A stretch of DNA of 64,000 nucleotides from Siphonodentalium dalli (GCA_032622095.1 CP136066.1:143993559-144057558), one strand, 5' to 3'; shown: positions 12,160 to 24,370, counted from the first letter of the stretch. Translations and numbers: made by a program. Notes: a model not told the origin generated them from the letters alone.

Positions 12160-13395
12160 CATGATAAAGCTGCAGGCAGTGCAGGAACTTACATGTGTGA
12201 TGAATGCAACATGGTCTATAGATCGCAAGCATCTGGGACAATAACCTAGGGTCATGGGAATATTCTATATTCGATTCGAGATTCGATTCGAAAGTCAAAA
12301 TCGCTTCGAATTCGAGTCGAAATTGCCAACTCAAAATTTCGAATATGCACTGATGGAAAATTAGGCTGTTTACGGACAAGTACACACATCGATCTTATAT
12401 GTTTTTGTGCCATTTAATTACAGAAAATGATGTATATATGCACCTTATAATTCTTATTGTACATCGCGATTATATATATTAAATATAAGTATAGCCAGCA
12501 ATTAGCCACTATAGGACTACTAAATACGCCTGAATTCTAGCTTTGAACATGGTAGCCAAATTCTCGGAGATCACCGATGGACCGACAACGCGCATGAATA
12601 ATAATAGCTATGAGACTGAGCAACCGCTAGCGTTATCCGCCGTCTATCCGTCTCAGATTCTGCATTATGTAGTATAGCTGAGAATTTAAACAACACGTGT
12701 TCCCGGCATCGGAGCGTTCTTTGACACTTGACAAAATGTCGTCGTTATTCATGTTTATTTTAAACATGATAAAGCTGTAGGTAGTGCAGGGACTTACACG
12801 TGAGATGAATGCAACCTGGTGTATAAATCGCAGGCATCTGGGACAATGACCCATCTATGTAATCATCTGTCCAAGAAGCATCCAGTACTACATAATCAGG
12901 CTACCCTGCGACTGTTGTTGCATCTTCAAGTTTATAACAACGGGTGATTCCGAATGTCGATTTGAAATTTTGCATGTACATGCAAACTGTACAAATTTCG
13001 CATGATTTTAGTTCTGATAATCCGTTTAGTGGTTATATATTAATTGTCGTGACGGCCGCATGGATGTTTTTTTAAATCTGCCTTTTTTTCTCGACAATTA
13101 TCATTTGAAGTTAATAGTATTGCAAACGACGGTTTGTCGCCACATACGTTATGATGGAACTTTGTGCATGTAGTTGATAGAACGTTTCACAAATTGTCTA
13201 ATCGTTGACAAAACATGCCCAATTGAGAATGCAACACAGATATGATTCGATTCGATATACGATTCGATATTCGATTCGATTTCCAGAATTCGATTCGATC
13301 AAAATCTCCAATTCGCAAGACCCTACAATGACCCATCTATGGAATCATCTGTCCAAGAAGCCTCCAGCACTGCATAATCAGGCTACCCTGTGATT
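12160..13395 (+). pseudogene. Decayed BED zinc finger (hAT transposase N-terminus), split and duplicated
   Basis: The outer copy shows Y-M-C-D-E-C at 12189-12206, and its second half, T-M-T-H-L-W-N-H-L, resumes at about 13327; the last His of the finger is Pro there. The inner copy (about 12755-12905) reads ...T-Y-T-stop-D-E-C... then THLCNHLSKKHP, so its first Cys codon has become TGA. The CxxC...HL...H layout is that of BED fingers in hAT transposases and ZBED proteins. Both copies are broken. There is no catalytic domain, so these were non-autonomous before decay. Confidence 0.65.
12247..13325 (+). mobile_element. hAT element, inner copy inserted into the outer one
   Basis: Starts TAGGGTCATG and ends AAGACCCTA, weak but recognisable versions of the outer ends. 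Flanked by CAATAACC (12239-12246) and CAATGACC (13326-13333), 8 bases with one mismatch. It interrupts the outer copy between the CxxC half and the histidine half of its BED finger. Length is about 1.08 kb, close to the outer copy's 1.06 kb. Confidence 0.8.
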
Positions 13396-13804
13396 GTTGT
13401 TGCATCGATTGTTGTTATAACAACGGGTGTTTCCAAATGCAGATTTCCAATTTTGCATGTACATATAACTGTACAAATTTCCCATGATTTTATAGTTCCG
13501 ATAATCCGTTCAGTGGTTATATATTAATCGTCGTGATGGCCGCATGGACGTTTTAATCTTCTTTTTTCTCTCGACAATTATCAATTGAAGTTAATTAATA
13601 GTATCGTGAATGACAGTTGATGATAAGTTATGGTGGAACTTCATGGAAGGTCATAGAACGTATCACAAATCATCTAATCTGGTTAGCATTGACAAAACGT
13701 GCCTAATTGAAAATGCAACACACAGGTATGATTCAATTCAATATTTGATTCGATATTCGGTTTGATTTCGTCGATTCGATATTTGCAGGACCCTAGTCAG
13801 AACT

Positions 13805-13838
13805 GGGACTAATATAACATATATATATTAGTCCCAGG
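13805..13838. repeat. Small AT-centred inverted repeat
   Basis: TGGGACTAATATA and its complement around an AT run, just beside the hAT element. Confidence 0.6.
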
Positions 13839-13954
13839 TCAGAATCATAAAATAAGTTGAGATTGGTCTATCATGCGATCAGGTGTCATCAGGAGGAATG
13901 CATTGTTGTCAACCCCCCCCCCCCCCCTCCACCGTGGAACCTGATCATGGTTAA

Positions 13955-14304
13955 CCCTTTACCCAACAAAACGGCCAAAAACGCCCATATAAAGCTTCAA
14001 CAGCCTAAAATATCTTCGGTCTGTCTCAATAACACCATACAAATATGGATATCATTGGAACCGGTTCATTGACCACATTGTGATGGTTACAGTTATGCCC
14101 TGTGCCAATGCATTCTCTTATATATGCGAGTCGACCATAGGTTGCCTTGCATATATAAGAGAATGCATTGGCCTTTTTTAAACACTTTTTACCATTTTTT
14201 TCTTACATTCTTTAACAATTTTTATAATATTTTTCTACATTCTTTTGACAATTTTATCATTTTTAATATGTGTTAAGCACAGGGCCGTTCTGTTGGGTAA
14301 AGGG
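13955..14304. mobile_element. TTAA-flanked MITE, 'ACCCAACA' family, copy 2
   Basis: Ends CCCTTTACCCAACA and TGTTGGGTAAAGGG, perfect over 14 bases, TTAA on both sides. Inside is the same foldback module as at 11303-11546 plus a T-rich insert (14166-14270). Confidence 0.85.
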
Positions 14305-15100
14305 TTAATACACGTAATACTTATAAATATTCTCTTCTGCATTCTTTAATCGCATATACATGTTTTCTTTAACTTCCCTGTTCCATTCTTTAATGTCTCA
14401 TTTAGGATTAATTTTGGGGTATTGGAACCATTGATGAGTGATATTTGAAAGTTGCTGTTTGTATGAGAAAAAGTCTATGGGATAACTACTCATCAATTAA
14501 GTAGTTAACGGCTTTATGTCTAATAGTGATGGCCTAATAATAGTGATGGGTGGGATTTTTAACTAAAATTAATAATAGTGATGACAATTTCACTATACAT
14601 ATGTCTATTTTCTAATTGATTGTGATCGTGGAAAATTTTATCCAAAAATAATAAGTGTTGACACTATTACTTTATTAGGCACTTGAAAGTAAGTGGAAAA
14701 GTACCGGTAGTTACATGCCATTTCAATAAATTAATTTTTGATCGTTCAACATTGGTCAATATTGAAGCAGACAAATGTATACCATTTTAAATATTTAGTT
14801 AAAATAACATGTTGTAATATATATGTTCATGTTGTTTTAGACAGTAAGTTTGAATACTTTCTGACTTTCGATCAAAATTTGAAACTGAAATGGTTATTCA
14901 AGTAATATTTGGAAAAATTTCTCGTCAATAGTTGTGTGCTCGGTAGGAATTTTCCAACAGTTGGAAAGAAAGTTGAGTTACCGGACAAATTCCACTCAGA
15001 GACTAAGTGGGGGTGTCAGGTTTGAAATTTTCCAACTCTAGGAAGGCTTGAGGCTAGTCTAGATGCTATGATTTTGCGATTTTATTGTTCAGATTTCAAA
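14305..15100. other. AT-rich intergenic stretch with TTGGAAA motifs
   Basis: No exon-like frame. The motif TTTCCAAC or its complement appears several times from 14930 to 15050, as in other G-tract repeats in this window. Confidence 0.4.
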
Positions 15101-15103
15101 ATG

Positions 15104-15142
15104 TGACACACCGGGCCGAACCATGGTCGGCCCGGTGTGTCA
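15104..15142. repeat. GC-rich 39-base hairpin
   Basis: Arms TGACACACCGGGCCGA and TCGGCCCGGTGTGTCA around ACCATGG; perfect. Confidence 0.8.
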
Positions 15143-15599
15143 TTGTCCCTCCCCGTGGCCAATACAAAACTGCTAATTAGTTTAACAAAACAATATTTTA
15201 CCACATATGGTCAAACTTGTGGACTAAAATGGTCATCAGTTGGAGAATTTTCCAAGCTGAGGGTGAGTATGAGGTTGGAAATTTCCAACATTATAGGAAA
15301 GCTTCAGTTGAGGCCAGTCTAGATGCTAGGATTTGCGATTTTCTTGTATCTAGTTTTCAAATAGAACCATGGTTTATGAATATCTAGGATATATTAGGCC
15401 TGAGCACTGAGGTGCAAGGGGGGGTGCAAATGGAACAAGAGGTGTGAACTCGCGTGCTAGCATACCCACACCGTGGCATATTCAACCCGCATTATCCGTA
15501 AACCCAATAAAAAAGATTTTTAACTTTAAAGAATAATTTAGATTAATAATATCGATATGGTGTCACAAGAAGCTTGTACAGAAACAAATATTCAAATTG

Positions 15600-16165
15600 A
15601 CTCATATTTGTACGAATGATTGCAGAAACCCAAAAAAGGGTAGAAAATGAAACGCAACCTTAACATCTAAGATGGCTTTTGTCGAGTGTTTCGTCAGTCA
15701 AACCAAACTTCTGCTAAGAAGGCACACCACTCCAGGGAAAAAAGCATACACCAAAATTTTCTAAATCAAAATAAGTCGAAAATGAAGTGTAATGTTAGGA
15801 AAAACAGTCGGAGTCAACCCTGAGCCGCATCATGTAGAAAGGGTGTTGTGAGAATCATGTATACCAAAAATTACTGAAATTCGTTCATATTTGTTAAAGT
15901 TATTAAGTCGGACAGAATTTCCTGAGTCAAAAAAAGTCACTGGCAAGGCGTAACTTAAAAAAAGAAAGTCGGACTGCACCGCAATTAGCATCATGCGGAG
16001 AGGCGGTCCTAAGGAGATTGCATACAAAAAATTATTGAAATCGGTTCATAGTTGTTCGAGCTATGAGGTCGGACGGACGGACGGACACAGAGGGAGAAAG
16101 TGTGACGGACGGACAGACGCAGTCAATTCAGTACACCCCCCATTTTCTTTGAAAGTGGGGGTATA
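15600..16165 (+). repeat. Minisatellite repeat with 3' hairpin (Helitron-like)
   Basis: Two diverged units of about 170-190 bases ('GCATCATG', 'GAAATTCGTTCATA/GAAATCGGTTCATA', 'GTTATTAAGTCGGAC/GCTATGAGGTCGGAC'), then GGACGGACGGACGG and a terminal hairpin CCCCCATTTT...AAAGTGGGGG at about 16138-16162. Repeats plus a 3' hairpin resemble Helitron-associated elements; ends not defined. Confidence 0.5.
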
Positions 16166-16194
16166 ATTATGCAAAACTTGTGTGGTCTGATTTT

Positions 16195-16290
16195 GATTCA
16201 GGGGGGGGGGGCATTTGGAATTTCCCAAAGGTGGCCACCCACCCCCCCCCCCCCCATTGGAGACCCTCTAGCCACGTCCCTGATTCCACT
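16195..16290. repeat. Poly-G/poly-C tracts of the 'ACGTCCCTGA' repeat
   Basis: A G10-11 run, then C13-14, then CCACGTCCCTGATT. Similar ends occur at 18105-18130, 37115 and 42497. These appear to be ends of one dispersed repeat that also carries many TTGGAAA motifs. Confidence 0.4.
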
Positions 16291-16639
16291 GTCAAAAAGT
16301 TGGGCACCGCATCCTAACAAAAACCTTGTGACACATCCCTTTTGAATGGAAAGTTTACCTCAATATAGACCACAATTTTCTGGAAAACCATGTTCATAGC
16401 AGACAATGCAAGATATTCTGGTCTCCTTCAATATCTAGCAAGTTACAATCAAGGAGTAAGATAACCATTTAACAAGATGCAACAAGACATGATCACGAAA
16501 GCGCGGGAAATCGAGCAATGATAGATAACTCTAAATTATTCTCATTTTAAACAACCACTTTTGAAACGTGCTGTATTGTCCTCAACAAGGTTGATGATCG
16601 GCAAAACAAGTTGAAGTGAAGACAGTAAAATCACGCGCA

Positions 16640-17065
16640 AAATGAGGTAATTTACTATAGATATATCGTCATTATAGTTAAATAGGCCTAGTTATCGCGA
16701 TTTTCAGATACAAGTGTCGTCTAATGGTCTTCTAACCTCCACATAAACTGCGATCTTTCTGCAAGTTTCATGCGAATGAGCACTTGTTTGAAAACAAAAT
16801 ATGCCTCCGCATCGTATTCGCTGTGATCTATGCAAATGTCACGTTTTGGTTCGTTAACTATTTTACTCCAGTCATCGAGATAACCGTCTTCTCAGCATGG
16901 TTGAATGGTAATGCTGACACCCTATGACAATTCAGTATTTTCAGTTGGTTTCGGATGTTTGGCACTATATAATTTGCGGAGAGTTTTCATCCATGACCCC
17001 GATTGACCATTCAATTTTACCTGTGGGAATGTAGAGTTACCTCCCGAGAATTGAAGTCCGTACAG
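16640..17065 (-). repeat. Dispersed repeat shared (inverted) with 38860-39240
   Basis: About 400 bases match the opposite strand at 38860-39240, for example TTGCGGAGAGTTTTCATCCATGAC-type sequence at 16973 and ATGTCACGTTTTGGTTCG at 16838. No frame is conserved between the copies. Confidence 0.65.
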
Positions 17066-17093
17066 TTGTAATAAAAAACAAGTGTGAACTTAA

Positions 17094-19047
17094 AGGTACT
17101 CAATCCGAACAGAGGGTCCCCATCTCAACAGATTCCAACAACAACAATCCCATCAGACGGTCCTATATTACTATTTCTTTGGCTTTGGGGGTAAAAAATA
17201 TTTGATTCAAGTCGAGGAACCCATCAAACAAAGCTCAGAGTTATTAGATATTGATATTTGAAATTTTTTATTTACTCGAGATGAGTAGGGGAGACTGGGG
17301 AGAACTGGACAGGGGTGAACTGGGACAGGGGGCGTGGCTTGAAATTGAAGTGACAATTCAGACTGATGTTTCATGCAAAATGATGCACGATGAAATACTC
17401 AAACAAAATTTATATTTCAAGTTGCTCAAAGTTTTTATTGGAGGCAAATTTAAGTGCATGCGTAATAAGACATCAAAATCATCTTTTTAGACAGACACTT
17501 TGATTTTAGTGGCCTGTAGGTTGAAAGCATTCATATAACTTAAACATATCAGTTACGCCGCAAAACTATATTAGTTAGTGACAAAATAATTACTTTAGTT
17601 CAATTGCTAATGTTTATTCTTGGAATTAAGATTGATATATATTTTGAGGTTGTGGGGAGAACTGGCCATGGGACATTGTCAGTTTGTCAACATGTGAATC
17701 AGGGATAACATGGGGGTTGGGGTGTCGCATTCCCAACTTTGGTCAAAGTTTTCATTAGTTCGAGATTTCATGCCTGACACAACATATTAAGCTGGAAATA
17801 TGAAACCAAAGATAAGTTGAATTATTTTGGTAGTACATGTATAATTTCCAACCAGTATTTAGTGTGAAATGTGTTATTTTATGAAAAAATTGCCTGTACT
17901 TGCGGCCAATATATTTGAATCAAATGATCATCAGTGGAAATATTCCAACCTTAGGGGGGTGGAGTCAGGTCGAACATTTGCAATAGTTGGAAACCTTGAG
18001 GTACCAGTTGGAAAATTCCAACCCAAGAATGGTGTAGATAAAATTTATAATATGTGGACATTTGTAGGTCTGGTTATTGAGGGGGTGCAGTTGGAAATTC
18101 TAATGTGGACTGCCCCCCCACGTCCCTGACTAGAATCCATTCAAAATTGGTAGGCTGTTAAAATTGGCCGAGTATGCCATATGCTTGATTACATATACAT
18201 GTATCTAGTCAAATGTATTAGTCTAATGAAAGAAAGTCATTGCCATCATATCCAATTCATGCAAATTAGTTAGATATGTACTAGCTACATGCATGTGCAT
18301 ATATGTCTTACAATAAATTATTGTTAATGAGAATGCAAATCATGGGCCTCATGTGAAATTATTAGGTATGTTTGCCTACACCTTTAATTTGTCCTCTCGG
18401 CAAACATCTCAGATATCTTTGATATTCAATTTCTCCGTTATGATGATTTTTAGCATCCAAATAAAAAAAAATGGATTTGAATTGAGAATATTGTTTATTT
18501 AAGCAGCAATAGGCCATCCCACTTGGACCCACCAAATGACCCACATCTCCCCACACTGGCCCAGTTCACCCCCCAAAAAACATTTCATGTAATCGAGAGT
18601 TATCTCCCTTGTAATATGCTAATCAGACAGAGAATATCTTCCCTTGTGTTCGTATATCCAGTGTGTTTGTTAATACCATAGAGCCTTTCAGCATTTGTCT
18701 AAAATTACCAAAATATTTGGTTAAATTTATAAATTGTCCCAGTTCTCCACAGTCTCCCCTATTAATAATTGCCTTCAACTGCCGTAATCTGCTCGGGATG
18801 TGTACACCAAAATCTATTCAAACAGACAAGGATGGATAACTCTAAATTCAAGTGGTAATAATAACGCAATTTTGACTGAGTTCTGGGCCAGAAAGTATTC
18901 CCGATAATGAAAAATAATAGATTTCTAAAATCGATATCTAACAAATTTGAGCTTTGATGGGTGACTTCCTCGACTCGAATCAAATATTTTTGACCCCCGA
19001 AGCCATTGAAATAGTAATTGAGAGGAGTTTTATCGGATTGAGTACCT
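17094..19047. mobile_element. TTAA-AGGTAC MITE, copy 3, split by a nested element
   Basis: Ends AGGTACTCAATCCGA and TCGGATTGAGTACCT, TTAA on both sides (17090-17093, 19048-19051). Its body is split by the 1.47-kb element at 17288-18759. Confidence 0.75.
17288..18759. mobile_element. 1.47-kb element with GGGGAGACTGG inverted ends
   Basis: GGGGAGACTGGGGAGAACTGG at the left and CCAGTTCTCCACAGTCTCCCC at the right, with TA on each side. Inside are GGAAATTCCAAC-type motifs (17930-18105) and nothing coding. The 79-residue frame at 17251 is the end repeat read through. Confidence 0.65.
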
Positions 19048-19435
19048 TTAATAAAAATTATTTCTGAATTACTGTTCAATAAGTTTACAATTGAATAATT
19101 TGTATGATGTTCAGACAACAGACGGTATTTATAGAAACATTTTATAGATCTGTTATAACACTTCATGTGTTGTGATAGTCCAAAATTGACTATTTACATC
19201 AATTGGATATCTTTATCCCGTATATTTTCGACTAGTGTAGTGATATTGCTCTATATACACTCATACAGAAAACAAACAAACAAACAAACATCTTTAATAG
19301 ACTTTATACATGTATATGTCACAATGTTTTCAGATTCAAGTGTCTTAGGTTAAATTTGACATTTATTTATTTTAAACCTGCCATGTCTGGGATGCTCTTA
19401 TCCAAAGGAGGGAATTTCAATACTGAACTGAACTA

Positions 19436-19686
19436 CAGTAATGCTCTAAATAATCTACTCCTTAACCATAGGAGAATTATGGGTAATTTTTCAGGATTTA
19501 GTCGGAAATATGGCTTGTTGCCATTCATCGGAAAGCTCTCTTGTTGCCATTCATCGGAAAGCTCTCGCCGAGAGCTTTAATTCCGATGAATCCCAACAAG
19601 CCATATTTACGACTAAATCCTGAAAAAATTACCCATAATTCTCCTATGGTTATATATAAGGAGTCGATTATTTGGAGCATTACTTG
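19436..19686. mobile_element. Tc1/mariner-like foldback MITE, copy 4
   Basis: Full palindrome with a partial duplication of the central TTGCCATTCATCGGAAAGCT piece (19517-19563). Confidence 0.8.
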
Positions 19687-19842
19687 TATACAGTCTTTGG
19701 CAATTTGTTGAACTTATTAGGTTTTATATATATTTGTTTTTAACTCGCTCTGTGTGGGGTGACCCTAATTAAAGAGAGATCTTGGGAAAGTGAACTGATT
19801 AGCTAAATTGACCTGTGATATGTTAGTCTATGTTAAAGATTG

Positions 19843-20100
19843 ATTATCTCTTCTTAAATACTTTTTTGTTTTTATAGTTTTTCCGCACTGTATAAAATAA
19901 TTAATATGAGTCAAAGACATCTGTCCAGAAATGTTTCTATAAATTAATATTGATTTTATATCAATATTTTCTTATAAGACTTATATAATGCGATAATCTC
20001 AGTTAATCTGTGCTTCATATGAGCGATTTTGATGAGAGCATAGGGACAAGGGAGCCTGCAGATATAAGATAATGCACTGGCTTATAAGGTCAGTGTAATT
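19843..20100. repeat. Half copies of two TTAA-type MITEs
   Basis: 19843-19995 resembles half of 56812-57332 (TTAAAGATTGATTATCTC, GAAATGTTTCTATAAATTAATATTGATTTTAT in part). 20030-20100 carries GATATAAGATAATGCACTGG of the CATGA family. Confidence 0.45.
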
Positions 20101-20351
20101 ATGTATTCCTATATTTCAGCAAATTAAAAGTTAGTTTTGCATTGAAAATGAACTCAATGACCTATTGACGAGCATGTACTGAGAATACTCAATACTGATC
20201 GTTGATTGGTTAAACCAACATCAGGCGTATTTTGTATACTCTGAAGTCACCTCGTAATTATAGTTAAATATGAGTGTGTGGAGAAAATGATCTTTGCAAA
20301 ATTTTAATCTGAGAATGGTACATCAATTTTAGGACATCAATTTGTTGTAAA

Positions 20352-21755
20352 GGCCTAAAAAAAAAATACGTTTGTTTCCGCTAACCCGACCGACCCTATT
20401 TTAAACCGCCGACCCTAAACTTTTTATTGCCATTGCAAAAAAAATAAAAATTGGACCAACAAAACAAAAAAAAACAAAAAATTATTTAAATTTTTATTTA
20501 TTTTTTTTAGGTCCCAATTCATATTATAACAAGATGCAAAACATTTATATATTTATATATATTGACATAAGAAATTTAAGTTTACAAAAAGATTTAAGTT
20601 TAACAGTTGGAATCATACTGTAAAGTATGTTTGGCTTTATCTAGCTTTCATCTGTGAAAACTTCAAATAATTTGAGTTCAGGCACGGTATGTTATCATTC
20701 AGCGTTCAGACTTCAGTATTTCAATCAATTACAGCACAGGAACATTAACAATTTGATCAAATCAACCTGGTTATCAAGTGGGATCTCATAATACCAAATG
20801 AAAAATTAACATAGAGATTAGTACCATATATAGTCATTACTACCTTAATACATGTACATTGTTTCTGTACTACATGTACATGTAGGATTTCTGTATTACA
20901 TGTACATGTAGTATAGTATGTACGGTATGTGTCTCACTTGAATTTTATAAAATAGCCTATATATGAATTAGAGTGATGATGGCAAGTCTAATTTCAAGCA
21001 GGATAAGGCTTCCGATAAGCATAATCCATAGAACCAAAAGATATCTGACAATAACTTATAAGCATTTCCAATCCATACATATATAAAAAGTTCCAAAGTT
21101 ATGCTTGAGAAACTTGATAAAATTGACCTCTCTGTAAAATTCAAAATACTGACTCAAAGAGCCTTAGATTAGCTCTAAATGCAATGGATTTTCAAAAAAT
21201 TTCCAGGGGAAGAACCCCCACCATCATCAGGGGGTCACCCTTCCCAAACATTCCTCCGATCAGGCCTTTAGGTTATGCCTTCGGCATATCATTGCCCAAA
21301 AACAGGTGTCCCCAAAAAATACCTAGATCCTTCACTGAATGCGGAGAAGGTGGTGTTGTGAAGCCACCCTTAAGAGATCGGTACAAGACGGTCACTCCAA
21401 TATGTGAACACTGAACACTGAACAGTGCAGTGGTGCTGGACTGACTCCAGTTGTCGCCAGACCATATAGGAAATATTAGGATTATCAAAGACTATCTTAG
21501 TTATATATAGACTAGTATATATGTAAATATTAAAGCATATGTAAGATTGAATTGGAGTTTCTAGTTCCTCTGTCATCTGGGTTAACCTGATTGGGGCTAA
21601 GACGTGCATAGTTTGGGTTATTGACAAGTATTATACAGTTATTTTCAAAGATACTGAAAAAAAAAAAGTTAACAAAAAAAAAAAGTTAAGCCTACCTACC
21701 TACCCTAATTTTTTTTAGCTCATTAGCGGAAACAAAGGTATTATTTTTTTAGGCC
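20352..21755. mobile_element. 1.4-kb element with GGCCTAAAAAA inverted ends
   Basis: GGCCTAAAAAAAAAATACG...GTTTCCGCTAA at the left and TTAGCGGAAAC...TTTTTTTAGGCC at the right. No transposase seen. Its right end is 39 bases from the acceptor of MPST exon A. Confidence 0.7.
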
Positions 21756-21794
21756 AAATTGTTAACTCACTACCATCTGATTATTTCTTTGCAG

Positions 21795-21953
21795 AATATC
21801 TGTTCGAAGATTAAACACCCTTGTCTCCACAAAATGGTTGAAGGACCAGACTAAGCTGATCAACGGTACAGCGACTGACAAATTAAAGATCCTTGATACG
21901 TCGTGGCTGCCAGAAAAGAGTGACGAGGACGGATTCAAAACTTACTACCTCGA
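21795..21953 (+). CDS. MPST: MPST/TST-like sulfurtransferase, exon A (start of rhodanese domain 1)
   Basis: First recognisable coding exon of a two-domain rhodanese, the family that moves sulfur from 3-mercaptopyruvate or thiosulfate to an acceptor. It follows a good acceptor (TTTCTTTGCAG) and ends at donor GTAAGT. Its reading frame starts after one base, so an upstream exon must supply two bases of a codon. It codes for a segment containing LVSTKWL and KILDTSWLP, matching the family N-terminus (human MPST has ALVSAQWV and LQLLDASWY). The exon has no usable in-frame ATG at its start, so a short first exon holding the start, and possibly a mitochondrial presequence, is missing. I could not place it. 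The exon ends in phase 2 and joins exon B in frame, completing an Asp codon. Confidence 0.9.
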
Positions 21954-22113
21954 GTAAGTCAATAGCCAGATTTAGCCTCATGTATTTGTAACTTGTAACA
22001 TGTATTACCATTCCCAACTGAAGTCACCTGACTCACTTGAGAATAGCATTCCGCTATGGTCAAACTGTTTAGAAGTTTTGTGCCCAACATGTACTTAGCA
22101 TATGAAACTTGTA

Positions 22114-22220
22114 CAGTAATGCCCTATGTAATCGACTCCTTAACCAAGCAGAATTATGGGTAATTTTTCAGGATTAAGTCGGAAGGATGGCTTATTGCCA
22201 TTCATCGGAAAGCTCTCAGT
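22114..22220. mobile_element. Tc1/mariner-like MITE, left half only
   Basis: Left arm to the AAGCTCTCAGTGAG centre; the right arm is replaced by a hAT-type MITE fragment at 22221. Confidence 0.75.
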
Positions 22221-22343
22221 GAGCAGAATGAGTTTCCCAGAGGGTGAATTTGGTGATGCTACCCCCCATGTGGAATAGCGTCACTAAATTCACCCTCTGG
22301 GGACCTCATTCTGCAAATGACAGACACATTATTTGCAGACTTG
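22221..22343. mobile_element. hAT-type MITE, left end missing
   Basis: GCAGAATGAG... TCACTAAATTCACCCTCTGG...GCAGACTTG; the two main arms form an inverted repeat. It meets the half MITE before it with no spacer. Confidence 0.65.
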
Positions 22344-22407
22344 ACGATCTGAGCTTCTTGAAGACATGGGTCAGGTTTCTTTGGGTGCCATTCACCCAGC
22401 GTGAATG

Positions 22408-22620
22408 CAGTAATGCCTTAAATAATTGGCTCCTTAAGCACAGCAGAATTGTGGGTAATTTTTCAGGATTTAGTCGGAAATATGGCTTGTTGCCATTCAT
22501 CGGAAAGCTTTCACTGAGAGCTTTCCGATGAATGGCAACAAGTCATATTTCCGACTAAATCCTGAAAAATTATCCATAATTCTGCTGTGGTTAAGGAGTC
22601 GATTATTTAGGGCATTACTG
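22408..22620. mobile_element. Tc1/mariner-like foldback MITE, copy 6
   Basis: Full palindrome of 213 bases in the first MPST intron; long matching arms with a GAGAGC tip. Confidence 0.85.
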
Positions 22621-22738
22621 TAGCAAAGAGGAATACTCCAATCTTCTAATAACCGAATGAGCGACCAGCGCTATACAGGCAGTATGACAATGGAATTTGG
22701 ATGAGCAGGAGTAGCTTATTTTTATTGAAGCCTCTGAA

Positions 22739-22926
22739 CCCTTTTATGATGGGAGCTGTGCTGGTGCAGCATTCTCTTATATTTGCTAGTCTCTCATAGG
22801 GAGTCTTGCATATATAAGAGAATGCACTGGCTTACAAGATCAAGGTAAATATTGTCAGGCCAATCTATTCTCTTATTTATGCACAGGGTTTTCACAAAAT
22901 TTCTGGAAGCTCCAGTAATTGTAGGG
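22739..22926. mobile_element. 'CATGA-CCCTTT' MITE, copy 3 (worn)
   Basis: CCCTTTTATGATGGGAGC at the left, AATTGTAGGG at the right, with CTCTTATATTTGC and TATATAAGAGAATGCACTGG modules. TTAA flanks have decayed. Confidence 0.65.
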
Positions 22927-23054
22927 TAAAGCGTATTGGTGGTCGCAGCGTATCTCCAACATCGACCACTGTTTACTGTTCAGTGCATCTCCATAGCAAT
23001 ACATAGTAACACACAATACAGTTACACATAAATTTCCAATCTGGGTTTGCTTAA

Positions 23055-23387
23055 CCCTTTGGAGAGTATATGTAACGTCATATACATGATGTCATGAGTA
23101 AATTTAACGTCAACGTCGTAGCAATAATTATTAACAAGTTCGGTCAAAAGGGTCCAATAATTTGTTTTAATTTAGGTGCATTTTTTGTTAACGTGTGTTA
23201 TCATAATCGATTGCACTTATACATTTGGACATTATATTAATCAAAATAACTCCTATACAAATCATTTATAAATCAGATGATTTATTGAAGTTATGACTAC
23301 ATAAAATAACATTTCCTGAAACGACATATATGTCGTTCTACTCCTCAACCGATAGACGACATATATGTCGTTCTACTCACCAAAGGG
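23055..23387. mobile_element. TTAA-flanked MITE, 'CCCTTTGGAGAG' family
   Basis: CCCTTTGGAGAG and CACCAAAGGG ends, TTAA on both sides. Contains two nearby copies of GACATATATGTCGTTCTACT (about 23322 and 23358). A second CCCTTT element begins right after the shared TTAA at 23388-23391. Confidence 0.75.
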
Positions 23388-24060
23388 TTAACCCTTTATT
23401 TATCAAGTTATATTGATTCTCCTATCAGTTATAACAGTACATTTGAATGGTCTATTATTCATCTGTAAGGATGATCAATCAGGAAATATATCTTCTAAGG
23501 CATGATTCAATGCGTCATTGAAAATAATATACATTTATCTGGTGGATGAACTCCAATGACATTTCGATTAGCATATTTCTATATTTATTTTTGAATTTTA
23601 TATTCAATTTTCAAAAGTTGATTAGAGATGTTTTTTTTTTTTTTCCTAAAAAATATTTCCCAAAAGTAATTTTATAGCAAAAGTTGATAATTAACCCAGC
23701 CAACACACCAGTAAATTGTTATGCTTGTTCAATGATATACCTGCTTTAGTTCATGGGCAACAGCTTCATGTATAACATTTGCTCCGAAGATTTGCAATGG
23801 AAATCACCATTTAAAATTGGTCAATTGACATATTTCTTAAACTGAAGTGAAACACTCCACTTGGGTCTCCAAACGCTCATAGCTTCATTATCTTACCAAC
23901 GCAGGTATTTTTTACAGACCTTGCATAAAAATTGGCAGTATGTAACATCACTCTTTTACATGTTTTATATGTAATGATCCAGCCCTCATAATTTGCTACG
24001 CAATCAGCAATGCCGAAAACATATGCTGAATCAAACTGGGCCATGGCAAAGGATTGCCTA

Positions 24061-24273
24061 CAGTAATGCCCTAAGTAATCAACCTCTTAACCAAAGCAGA
24101 ATTATGGGTAACTGTTCAGGATTTAGTCGGAAATATGGCTTGTTGCCATTCATCGGAAAGCTCTCGGGGAGAGCTTTCCGATGAATGGCAACAAGCCATA
24201 TTTTCGACTAAATCCTGAAAAGTTACCCATAATTCTGCTTTGGTTAAGAGGTCGATTACTTAGGGCATTACTG
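24061..24273. mobile_element. Tc1/mariner-like foldback MITE, copy 7
   Basis: Full palindrome, TA on both sides, CTCTCGGGGAGAG centre. Confidence 0.85.
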
Positions 24274-24370
24274 TATGCCAAACAATCTGAATTAAGAGGG
24301 CTGAGTGATCCTTCCTTCTAAAATTATGCAAAACATAATCTGGTGGTTCAAATGAGCTATATCCATTTAA

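Larger units (their letters stand above)
11645..13795 (+). mobile_element. hAT element with BED zinc-finger remnant, outer copy (host of a nested copy)
   Basis: Terminal inverted repeats TAGGGTCCTGC and GCAGGACCCTA. Flanks are GTCAGAAT (11637-11644) and GTCAGAAC (13796-13803), an 8-base target duplication with one mismatch, the hAT signature. A second copy of the same element sits at 12247-13325. Without it the outer element is about 1.06 kb. Subterminal sequence is rich in ATTCGATTCGAT. The coding remnant is described separately. Confidence 0.8.

Noticed and set aside
11645-13795. Simple tandem duplication of a zinc-finger gene
   Set aside because: The 8-base duplications around both inner and outer copies show nested hAT insertion instead.
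18762-19166. 134-codon minus-strand frame
   Set aside because: Spans the end of one MITE and the body of another; no family motif.
21184-21414. 76-codon Pro-rich frame
   Set aside because: Within the 1.4-kb GGCCTAAAAAA element; no start context or splice support.
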